Shown here one piece after another: positions 43,212 through 52,051 of a stretch of DNA of 64,000 bases (position 1 is the first letter of the stretch; every line of letters begins with the position of its first letter). The position numbers and the translations under genes were made by a program. The DNA is from an uncultured Bacilli bacterium (GTDB lineage Bacteria > Bacillota_I > Bacilli_A > ML615J-28 > CAG-313). The stretch spans positions 124,001 to 188,000 of the forward strand of contig CAKONV010000001.1 of the NCBI GenBank assembly GCA_934098295.1, read 5' to 3'. Below the pieces are notes generated by a model. That model did no database searches, was not told the origin of the DNA, and saw only the letters and a list, made by a program, of their open reading frames with translations.

Positions 43212-46200
43212 TTATTGTAAAACAATACCTTTATTTTGTAGTGATGGATGTGTTACTACACCTTCACTATAAATACCATTAACTGCACTTGCAAGTGTAA
43301 TAGTTTCTACAGTATCACCATGTTTAACAGTTACTTTGTATGTGATTACTTTAGCATCGCCATTTGGAGCAACACGACCAGTATTAGCACAAACTTCACT
43401 GCCGTCTAGAACTTCCATAGTAAATTCATAATCTTTGTAAGTTGTTAATAATTCATATTCATATTCAACCATACCAATGAATTTATTCCAGATTTCTAAG
43501 TCATTTTCTAGTAATGGTTGAGGACAATCTTTACCAGAATAGAAGTGGTGACCAACAACACGGTTAATGTCTAGGTTGTAATCTAACATTAATTGAGCAA
43601 CAAGTTGAGCAGTTTTTTGCCATACATGCCATAGGTCAGAACCACGACATACTGTTGATTCAATACCTATAGAGTTACGGTTTCCACCATAGCTACATAA
43701 AGCAAATCCTTCAATTTGAGTACCCCAGTGAGTTTTACCCATGTAGTATTCACCATCAACAATCTTCCAAGGAAGACCCATCTTGTTAATAGAATTGTAT
43801 TCTTTACCATTTAATGTGAATGTTAAACCAGTTACAACAATTCCATCATCACGCTTAGGAATTTCAATACCAGTATCAATACCATTAATTGAATATGTAG
43901 AATTACTTGTAATACCCCAAACAGGTTTTACAGGACTACCATCAACTGGAGCAAGAACACCAGTCTTATACCATTCAAATGCTACACCAGTTCCATCAGC
44001 TGCATGGTGAGCCATATAATCGTTATTTAATACATGGTAACCACGATAGATACCACCTTTATCACTACCAGTTACGTAATGAATTGATGTAGATGTGTTA
44101 GTTGCGAAGTAGTTAGCATTACTTGAAGCGTATGCAGTTGCATCCATGTTACCAGTATAGTGAACAGTAATGAATTGAGTTCCTAATTCGTCTTTTTGAC
44201 CACTATTGTTTTGTTTATTAGCAGCTTGAGCAGCTTCATAAGTAGTTAAGATTTCTAATTTTTCATTGAATAATAATTTAGAAACACTACCGAAGATATC
44301 ACAATAATAAGCAGGTCCACCAGCACCAATACCTAATTCATATCTTGTAAAGACATTGCTTTCATTAGCAGATACGATTAATTTAATTGCATCACTTAAG
44401 TTTTCATCTAATACTGTTACTACGAAATCGAAGTATACACCATCGGCAACAGTAGCTCTGATGGTTGCAAGACCAGCTTTAACACCAGTTACAACACCAT
44501 CAACAACTGTAGCAATATCGCTATTTAAACTTGACCAAGTAATATTAGTTAAAATACTACCATCACGTTTAACATATTTAGCATTAAGTTTAATTGTTTC
44601 ACCAGCTGTAACATATGATTCAGTTTCATAACTTACATCAAAATGATCAGGAGAATATACAACAAATGTCATTGTAGCAACAGCTTTGCTAGCAGATAAT
44701 GATCTAACTGTAATTGTTACTTCACCATCACCAAGAGTGTTAATTAAACCAGAAGCATCAACAGTAGCCTTTGTAGGGTCACTTGATTCAAATGTTACGG
44801 TTCTAATTAAAGCTTCAGCAGGTAAAACTTCCCAAGTTAATTGATATAATTCAAATCTCTTAAGTTCAGTTACGGCATTTGTAATCTTAATTTCTGTTAC
44901 AGGGTTAGCTTCAACGAATTTAGCCCATAGTGTGATTGTATCAGTAACTTCTGTAATTCTTTCACCAGTAAATTCAGCATTGTCATACCAACCTTCAAAC
45001 TTATAGTTTTCTAAATGAGCTTCAGGTAATACAACAGTACCTTTATTGTTTAGGTATTCTTTCTTTTCAGCTTGACTTAATTTATTCCAGAAACCATTAG
45101 CATTTTCATAAACTCTAAAGTCTACAGAAGTATATGAAGTATTAGGTCTAACAATGCTTCCAGTTAAGAAAGCACGGAATGCATAAGAAAGTCCATAAAT
45201 AGCATCACCGGCATAACCACTATTGTTGATTAAAGCTTTTAAGCCAAGTACGTTACAGTTATTAGAAGCTAAATCTCTTACTGATAATTCATATAAGTAT
45301 TCAGCAAGCCATAACCATTTTGTACGCATGTTTTCGCCAGCAGCATTAGCTTTTGTATAGAATGTATGGAAATCAATATCAACCCAAGCACCAGTAGGAA
45401 TATCTTCAGAAGTCTTATAGTCTTTACCCATTACTTCAGAGTAATCTTTAATGAATGCTTCAACTAAAGATTTACGAGAATCGTAGATGATAGAACCACC
45501 ATTTAAGTTATAAGTAATTGTATAACCAGCAATTTCTGTCCATTTAGCATAAACAGTAACATTACTTAATTGACATTCACCAATTTCTTCAATTCCATAA
45601 ACGAAATCAGGATCAGAATACCAACCTTCGAACTTCCAATATTTAGAATTAAATGTTGGAGTTTCTAAAGTAACAGTCTTGCTTGCATCAAATTTAACTT
45701 CTGTAGCAGTCATACTAGCTTCATCATTATTTAATACATATGTTAATGTTAATTCAGTCATTTCCCATTTAGCATATAATGTTGTATTAGCAGTTAATGT
45801 CTTAACTGGTTCACCAGCAAATTCAGCATTGTCATACCATCCTAGGAAAGTATGGAATGGATAATATGCTTCTAAAATTGTTTTAGCATCTTTTACAGTT
45901 ACTTCTTTTTGGATTAAATCCCAGAATCCTTCACCAACAGCATAGCTAGAGAAATCACAGCTATAGCTACTTGAATGGTCCTTATTTAAGAAGTTGTGAA
46001 TAGCAGCTCTTTCATAAGCAACCCATGAAGATGGGAATTTTTCATTACCTTCAACTTTAGAATGTTGATCACTTAAATATGTGTATAACCAACCCCATTT
46101 AGTAGCATAATCTGAAGTAGTAAAGAATTCATTAATTTGATTAGTTTGTAATCCATATGAAGCATCAAAGAACTTACCAACAGTAATCTTCTTGCTAAAG

Positions 46201-49200
46201 TATGCATTAAAGTCAGCAACGAATTGATTAACTAGATCAGCACGATCTTTAAATAATGAGTTAGAACCATTTAATACATAAGTTACTTCAAATGTAGAAT
46301 CAATTTGCCATAAAGCATAGAATTTAAGTTCACCAGTTAGAGTCGCAGGAATTTCGAAATAAGCTTCGCCGTCGAATTTTTCATTTAAATACCAACCCAT
46401 GAAGATATAACCTTCTTTTGTTGGAACTGGTAATTTAGTAACATAACCTTGAGGATATTTTGAGATTAAATCATCACAGTTACCACCATTTAATTCGAAA
46501 CTTACATCACCTAAATTTTCAGTTTGCCAGTTAGCGTATAAAGTAACACCACCAGTTTGCGTTGTAGAAATTTCTGTAACATATTCAGTACCACCTTCAG
46601 TTAAACTCCAACCAAGGAAGATAAATCCTTCTTTTGTAGGAGTAGGAAGAGTATAACCAACACCTTCAACATAAGTTGTTTGGCTTCTCTTAGGTAGGGT
46701 ACCACCATCTAATACATAAATGATTGGAGAGTAAACTTTCTTAGCTTCATCTTCTTTATATTTAGCATAAGCAGCTTTTACTTCTTCTAATGTCTTATAA
46801 GTAACTTCATCATTAGCACCGATAAGGTTTGCAGAATGGAATCCACCAGTATAAGCATTGTTATTAGTAGTAATTGTAGCACTACCAGTATCAGAAAGTT
46901 TGAATGATGTTTTTTCATCGAAATAGTTATATTGAATATCGATAAGTGCATCAGCATGAGAACCTTTGAAATAGAATGTTGAAGGTTCAACGTTATAGAA
47001 TTCATTTCCATAAACTTTAACAGTAGCATTTTCACCTAAATTACGGAAAGCAACTGTACATGTACGAAGATCATCACGACCAGCAACAATATTTTCAACA
47101 AATAATACATCAGTTAAATCAGCAGAAGTAAATCCAACTTGAACTAACCAACCAGTTGTAGCATAACGGAATTCATTATTAGTAATAACATATTTACCTT
47201 TAGCAGTATATACCATTAAACCATCACAACCAGCACCTGAATTAACAGCTTGGTTAGTAATATAGTTATTAGTAACTGTTAAATTAGCACAATAGTTAAA
47301 TGCCATATAATCAGTTGCATAAGAATATGTATCACCAGGAACATTGATGTATGAATCTTTAACTGTTAAATCAGAGATATCAGCACCATCAACGATTGGA
47401 GCTTTACGGTTTTGACCATTACAAGTAACAGGAGTAGCATCAATATAAGCATTGCTAATTGTACAATAATCAGCAGCTACAACAATACCAGCACCTTCAC
47501 TAAATTTTAAACCATTTAATGTAACGTTAGCAGCACTAACTTTTACAGCACCAGTTAAAACAGCTTCAGCATTACGTTCTGATCTACCTAAGATATCCTT
47601 ATTTGGACCAATAACAGTAATGTTTTCAACATTGAAATCAACAGCATCAGCATAAGTTCCACTAGCAACTTCAATAATATCACCACTAACAGCCTTAGCT
47701 AAAGCTTCAGCGATAGTTTTGTATTCTTCGTTTTCACCAACTTTTAATGTTGTTCTTGTGAAATGGGCAGTTAATGTAACATCACCAGTTTGGCTAGCAG
47801 AAATTACAGTAACATATTCATTTCCTTCATTTAAAGTCCAACCAAGGAAAGTATAACGATCTTTAGTAGGAGTTGGAAGAACTACTTCAGTACCAGCAAC
47901 ATAAGTTGTAGGAGCACCTTCAGGTAGAGTTCCACCATTTAATACATAATTAATTTTGTAAGTATTCTTATCTTGTTCTCTGAATGCCTTATATAAAGCA
48001 GCTCTTTCTTCTTCAGTTGCAAGTACTTTTGTATCAGCTGTAACACCGTTACCAGCAACAGTTGCAGGAGCAGCAGTTAAAGCTGAACCAGCTACAACGT
48101 ATAAGTTTTCATCGAATGTAATAGATTTACCATCATTAATATGAACGATTGTATTGCAATCATTGAATGCATTATATTTAACAACAACTTCATTAGCAGC
48201 AGCACCTGATTCGAATAAACCATCAATAGCAATTACTGAACCATTAAATACGTTACCATATACATAAGCACTACCACTACGAACACGTAATAATGCAGCA
48301 GCTGTATTAGCAATACCACCACAAGTTGAAGCATCTACAGTGTTACCATAGAAATTAATTGCATCCATTCCTTTTGTTACCCATGCGAAGAATTGACCAA
48401 TATTATCAATTACGCAGTTTTCAATTGTAGCAACAATTGGATTAGTTGTAGCAGCTTGGAACTTAATGAATGTATTCATTGCTGTGATACGAGAATTTGT
48501 AACTGTAAAGATATGAGCATTAGTATTTGATTGGAAGTAAACACCAGAAACACCAGCACCACCACCAACACCTTGTAGAGTTACTTTATCAAAAATGATT
48601 GTATCAGCATTAACGTTACCAGGTTGATCTTTAGCAACATTGATGATTGTCTTATCCATACCTTCACCAACGAATGTTAATGACTTAGTTAAAGCAACAG
48701 ATAATGAGTAAGTACCAGCAAGAATTTTGATTACATCGCCATCTTTACTAGCATTAATAGCATCATCTAAAGCAGCATATTGTCCACCTTCACCAACAGT
48801 GATTGTAGGTTCAACTTCTTTTTCTTCCCAGTTAGCATAAACTGTAACTTCACCAGTTTGGCTATCAGCTAAGCTAGTTACATATTCAGTACCACCTTCA
48901 GTTAGACTCCAACCAAGGAATTTATAGCCTTCACGAACAGGAACTGGTAAAACAAATTCTTTACCTTCTTCATAAACGTCAGCTACTTCTTCAGTAAATT
49001 TACCATCATTTAATACATAATTGATTTTGCTGTATGTAGGTTCAACATAACCTTCATCAACGAAACGAGCATATAATGTTAAATCGCCTGTAGTACCAGC
49101 TTCAATAGAAGTTAATTTCTTACCAGAGAAATCTTCTTCTAAGTACCAACCAAAGAATACTTGACCTTCTTTTACAGGTTTAGCAAGTTCTAGAGGAAGT

Positions 49201-51803
49201 TTATTAGCATCATACTTATCAGCATGAGCAATTTCTTCAGTACCACCGCCAACAACAGTTACTTTGCTAGCATCATATAATTCAACTGTAGCAGTTCCAC
49301 TATCAGGATCACCAGTAAATTTAGCAACTTGACCAACAGCAACAGCTTCACGGAAGGTAGCAGAATCAGCCCATTTATCACAAGATTCAGAGATTAAAAT
49401 TACATAATCACCAGTGAATTCGAATCCGCCTTCACCTGATTTTGCAACTTTAGTAACAGTATAAGTACCATTAGCTTGTTTTGTTAATTCAACACGGAAT
49501 GAGAATAAAGCATTATTAGTACCAAATGTTTCTTTGTTGAATAAGAAATAATGTTCTTTGTAATTTGTCCAGAAACCACTATTAGCAGATGTAGCGATAG
49601 AAGTTAAAGCTTCACCTTCATAAGTAACTTCACCAGGAATATTCTTTGTCCAAGAACCACCATTTAATACATAAGTAATCTTATATTCATCAGTTAATTC
49701 TTCCCAGTTAGCATAAACAGTTACATCACCTTGAGATTCATTTGAAATAACCGTAACATATTCAGTTCCACCTTCAGTTAAAGTCCAACCTAAGAATCTA
49801 TAACCTTTACGAGTTGGAACAGGTAAAACGAATTCTTGTCTTTCAGTATATTCAGTTTTTGCACCTTCAGGTAATACACCTTCATTTAATACATAATTAA
49901 TCTTAGAAACAACTTCAATTTCAGTTTCTTCGAAGATTGCATAGAATGTTAAATCACCTGCATCTGTTTCGCTTACACCAGTAACAAATTCCGTAGCATC
50001 TTCAGTTAAGCCCCAACCAAGGAATGTATAACTTGCATATCTTGTAGCTTCTTTAGTTAAAGTAGGTAAAGTGAAACTTTCACCCATCTTATAAGTAGTA
50101 ACTAAAGTTACACCTTCAGGTAATACACCATCATTTAATACATAAGTAACATTGTAAGTTGCAACTTCCCATTTAGCAGTTAAAGTAATATCGCCAGTTA
50201 AACCTTTAACGATTTTTTCGACTTTTTCTTCACCATTATACCAGCCAACGAACTTGTAACCTTTTAATGTAGGTGTAGCAAGATCAAATTCACTTTCAAT
50301 AGTGTAAGTATAGCTAGGTACAACTGCACCATCTTTTAATGGTAATCCAGCTTTTGTAGCATCGATTGTAGTCCATTTAGATGCAAGTCCACCATAAGTT
50401 TCTTTGTATTGTTCATTCCAAATTTTGTTATTAATACCTAATAAATAAATAGCAACATTTTGAAGAGCATAACTAATTGTAGATGTACCAGCAATTACAC
50501 CATCAATATATTGACAGTCAATTCCTTGTTTAGCACAAAGAGCTCTAATTTCTTGTAACATCCATAAGTATTTAGCATGCATCTTTTCATCTTTAAAGAA
50601 ATTTGATCTATTAGTGCTATCAGCCCAGAATGAAGCAACGTTAGTATATTCAGTTCCAGCAAACTTATTAAAGTCAGCTAAGAAAGCACTAGCCATTTCT
50701 TCTCTTGTTTGATAACGATAGATATCAAATGCACCACCAGCAAAATCATAAGTGATATTGTATTTAACTAAGCTATATTTAGCAGTTAAAGTTAAATCAC
50801 CAGCAGTACCTTTTTCAATCTTTTCAACTTTTTCTTCACCATTGTACCAACCATCGAAAGTATAACCTTCTTTTGTAGCAGGGGATAAAGTAAATTCATC
50901 TTCAACAGTGTATTGTTGAGGATTGTTCTTATCGTTAAGACCACCAGCAAGATCATAAGTAATATTAAACTTAACAGCTTCGAACTTAGCATATAAAGTA
51001 ATATCTCCAGTTGTGCCAGCTTCAATTTCCGTTACTTTGTTAACGAAAGCAGCTTCTTTATACCAGCCAACGAAAGTATAATTTTCTTTTACAGCTTCAG
51101 CTAAAGCTAAAGGTAAATTTAATACGTCATAACCACTTGGATTTAGTTCACTATTAGTTCCGCCATCTAAAACGTAATTAATAGTGTAAGTGTTGCTTTC
51201 AACTACAATTGTAAGTTCTCTTTCTTCAGTGAAAACTCCATCAGTTATAGTTGCAACAAATCTAGCAGTACCAACAGCTAACGCTGTAATTGTTGGTTCT
51301 TCGCCTTCACTTAATGATGCAATTTCAGGATTTAAAGCTTTCCAAGACACATTAACATGACTAGAAGTAAATGATAACTTATAATCAAGTTTTTGTTCAG
51401 TTGTTTTATACATCTTAGTCTTGAAGCCATCAGCATAAACGATTTCAGGTAATGTTTCCAATCCAACAACAACTTTTGCTCTATCAAAAACAATAGCCTT
51501 TTCAGACCATTCTACCTTAATTTCAGTTTCACCATAGCCAACACCTATTAATTCACCATTAACAAATTTGGCAACTGATTCATCGCTTGAACTATATACT
51601 AAACCTTTTCTAATTTCAGATTCAGTATACTTTGAACCAGTAGTAACATTAACATCAGTTGTTACTTTTTCTCCAGCTCTTACAGTATATTCGTCTTTGT
51701 CAAGACTAATTTTTACTGTAGTGTCTGCACTATTGCAGGCAGTTAAGCCAAGAATAAAGAACAATGACATTAATAACAAGAAAAATCTTTTTCTCAAATT
51801 CAT
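43212..51803 (-). CDS. Giant InlB-repeat/beta-helix lipoprotein with C-terminal amidase
   Basis: About 2,863 residues from ATG 51801-51803 (AAGGAG site; an ATG six codons upstream overlaps it). Order: lipoprotein signal (lipobox LTAC, Cys23); Ig-like BIG2 domains (about 25-200); many InlB-B repeats of the NYVLDGGT...GWYxE...LYAKF type spread from about 205 to 2300; two parallel beta-helix segments (about 998-1270 and 1353-1690) beginning VGEGGQYAALDDAI and VGENEEYKTIAEAL; BIG2 again (about 2310-2500); and an Amidase_2 domain (about 2525-2780). That domain has zinc ligands in TVHYTGN and GHHFYSGKDCP and the RNSIGIE stretch. Three InlB repeats contain long helical insertions. Likely a surface adhesin that binds glycan or wall and cleaves peptidoglycan stem peptides. 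A cre box overlaps its promoter. Confidence 0.85.
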   Translation of the reverse strand: MNLRKRFFLLLMSLFFILGLTACNSADTTVKISLDKDEYTVRAGEKVTTDVNVTTGSKYTESEIRKGLVYSSSDESVAKFVNGELIGVGYGETEIKVEWSEKAIVFDRAKVVVGLETLPEIVYADGFKTKMYKTTEQKLDYKLSFTSSHVNVSWKALNPEIASLSEGEEPTITALAVGTARFVATITDGVFTEERELTIVVESNTYTINYVLDGGTNSELNPSGYDVLNLPLALAEAVKENYTFVGWYKEAAFVNKVTEIEAGTTGDITLYAKFEAVKFNITYDLAGGLNDKNNPQQYTVEDEFTLSPATKEGYTFDGWYNGEEKVEKIEKGTAGDLTLTAKYSLVKYNITYDFAGGAFDIYRYQTREEMASAFLADFNKFAGTEYTNVASFWADSTNRSNFFKDEKMHAKYLWMLQEIRALCAKQGIDCQYIDGVIAGTSTISYALQNVAIYLLGINNKIWNEQYKETYGGLASKWTTIDATKAGLPLKDGAVVPSYTYTIESEFDLATPTLKGYKFVGWYNGEEKVEKIVKGLTGDITLTAKWEVATYNVTYVLNDGVLPEGVTLVTTYKMGESFTLPTLTKEATRYASYTFLGWGLTEDATEFVTGVSETDAGDLTFYAIFEETEIEVVSKINYVLNEGVLPEGAKTEYTERQEFVLPVPTRKGYRFLGWTLTEGGTEYVTVISNESQGDVTVYANWEELTDEYKITYVLNGGSWTKNIPGEVTYEGEALTSIATSANSGFWTNYKEHYFLFNKETFGTNNALFSFRVELTKQANGTYTVTKVAKSGEGGFEFTGDYVILISESCDKWADSATFREAVAVGQVAKFTGDPDSGTATVELYDASKVTVVGGGTEEIAHADKYDANKLPLELAKPVKEGQVFFGWYLEEDFSGKKLTSIEAGTTGDLTLYARFVDEGYVEPTYSKINYVLNDGKFTEEVADVYEEGKEFVLPVPVREGYKFLGWSLTEGGTEYVTSLADSQTGEVTVYANWEEKEVEPTITVGEGGQYAALDDAINASKDGDVIKILAGTYSLSVALTKSLTFVGEGMDKTIINVAKDQPGNVNADTIIFDKVTLQGVGGGAGVSGVYFQSNTNAHIFTVTNSRITAMNTFIKFQAATTNPIVATIENCVIDNIGQFFAWVTKGMDAINFYGNTVDASTCGGIANTAAALLRVRSGSAYVYGNVFNGSVIAIDGLFESGAAANEVVVKYNAFNDCNTIVHINDGKSITFDENLYVVAGSALTAAPATVAGNGVTADTKVLATEEERAALYKAFREQDKNTYKINYVLNGGTLPEGAPTTYVAGTEVVLPTPTKDRYTFLGWTLNEGNEYVTVISASQTGDVTLTAHFTRTTLKVGENEEYKTIAEALAKAVSGDIIEVASGTYADAVDFNVENITVIGPNKDILGRSERNAEAVLTGAVKVSAANVTLNGLKFSEGAGIVVAADYCTISNAYIDATPVTCNGQNRKAPIVDGADISDLTVKDSYINVPGDTYSYATDYMAFNYCANLTVTNNYITNQAVNSGAGCDGLMVYTAKGKYVITNNEFRYATTGWLVQVGFTSADLTDVLFVENIVAGRDDLRTCTVAFRNLGENATVKVYGNEFYNVEPSTFYFKGSHADALIDIQYNYFDEKTSFKLSDTGSATITTNNNAYTGGFHSANLIGANDEVTYKTLEEVKAAYAKYKEDEAKKVYSPIIYVLDGGTLPKRSQTTYVEGVGYTLPTPTKEGFIFLGWSLTEGGTEYVTEISTTQTGGVTLYANWQTENLGDVSFELNGGNCDDLISKYPQGYVTKLPVPTKEGYIFMGWYLNEKFDGEAYFEIPATLTGELKFYALWQIDSTFEVTYVLNGSNSLFKDRADLVNQFVADFNAYFSKKITVGKFFDASYGLQTNQINEFFTTSDYATKWGWLYTYLSDQHSKVEGNEKFPSSWVAYERAAIHNFLNKDHSSSYSCDFSSYAVGEGFWDLIQKEVTVKDAKTILEAYYPFHTFLGWYDNAEFAGEPVKTLTANTTLYAKWEMTELTLTYVLNNDEASMTATEVKFDASKTVTLETPTFNSKYWKFEGWYSDPDFVYGIEEIGECQLSNVTVYAKWTEIAGYTITYNLNGGSIIYDSRKSLVEAFIKDYSEVMGKDYKTSEDIPTGAWVDIDFHTFYTKANAAGENMRTKWLWLAEYLYELSVRDLASNNCNVLGLKALINNSGYAGDAIYGLSYAFRAFLTGSIVRPNTSYTSVDFRVYENANGFWNKLSQAEKKEYLNNKGTVVLPEAHLENYKFEGWYDNAEFTGERITEVTDTITLWAKFVEANPVTEIKITNAVTELKRFELYQLTWEVLPAEALIRTVTFESSDPTKATVDASGLINTLGDGEVTITVRSLSASKAVATMTFVVYSPDHFDVSYETESYVTAGETIKLNAKYVKRDGSILTNITWSSLNSDIATVVDGVVTGVKAGLATIRATVADGVYFDFVVTVLDENLSDAIKLIVSANESNVFTRYELGIGAGGPAYYCDIFGSVSKLLFNEKLEILTTYEAAQAANKQNNSGQKDELGTQFITVHYTGNMDATAYASSNANYFATNTSTSIHYVTGSDKGGIYRGYHVLNNDYMAHHAADGTGVAFEWYKTGVLAPVDGSPVKPVWGITSNSTYSINGIDTGIEIPKRDDGIVVTGLTFTLNGKEYNSINKMGLPWKIVDGEYYMGKTHWGTQIEGFALCSYGGNRNSIGIESTVCRGSDLWHVWQKTAQLVAQLMLDYNLDINRVVGHHFYSGKDCPQPLLENDLEIWNKFIGMVEYEYELLTTYKDYEFTMEVLDGSEVCANTGRVAPNGDAKVITYKVTVKHGDTVETITLASAVNGIYSEGVVTHPSLQNKGIVLQ

Positions 51804-51840
51804 GTAATTTCTCCTTTTCATCTTGAAATTTTACTTTTTT

Positions 51841-51879
51841 ATTATATCACATTTTGATTTTCCTAGCAAGCGTTTTCAA
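51841..51879 (-). promoter_or_regulatory. Promoter of the giant lipoprotein gene with perfect cre
   Basis: TTGCTA (51864-51869) and TATAAT (51841-51846) are 17 bases apart on the minus strand. TTGAAAACGCTTGCT (51865-51879) matches the cre consensus at all positions and covers the -35, a geometry expected to repress in good carbon supply. The rest of the 51880-52020 gap shows nothing clear except a second AACGTTTTCA stretch near 51920. Confidence 0.65.
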
Positions 51880-52025
51880 ACTTAATTTTTTCATTTTAGA
51901 CAAAAACAATATTTTCATACAACGTTTTCATTAAATATTTTGTCGATAATTTCCTATTTTTGTAAGCTATTTTGAAAAACTTTCTTACACTATATTTATA
52001 TAATAATATGAATAAATTAATGACT

Positions 52026-52051
52026 AAAAAAAGGTGCAATTTGCACCTTTT
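52026..52051 (-). terminator. Terminator of the amidase lipoprotein gene
   Basis: AAAAGGTGCAA/TTGCACCTTTT stem followed by a T-run on the minus strand, touching the stop codon of the gene ending at 52050. Confidence 0.75.

Noticed and set aside
46787..47035. Extra frames inside the giant lipoprotein gene, such as 46787-47035 and 50792-51025
   Set aside because: They lie in alternative frames of a strongly supported long gene and have low-complexity Leu/Ile/Met/Lys composition.
43212..51803. CRISPR-like or satellite repeats in the 8.6-kb region
   Set aside because: The repeated similarity is at protein level (InlB-B repeats in one continuous frame) with diverged DNA and no spacer structure.
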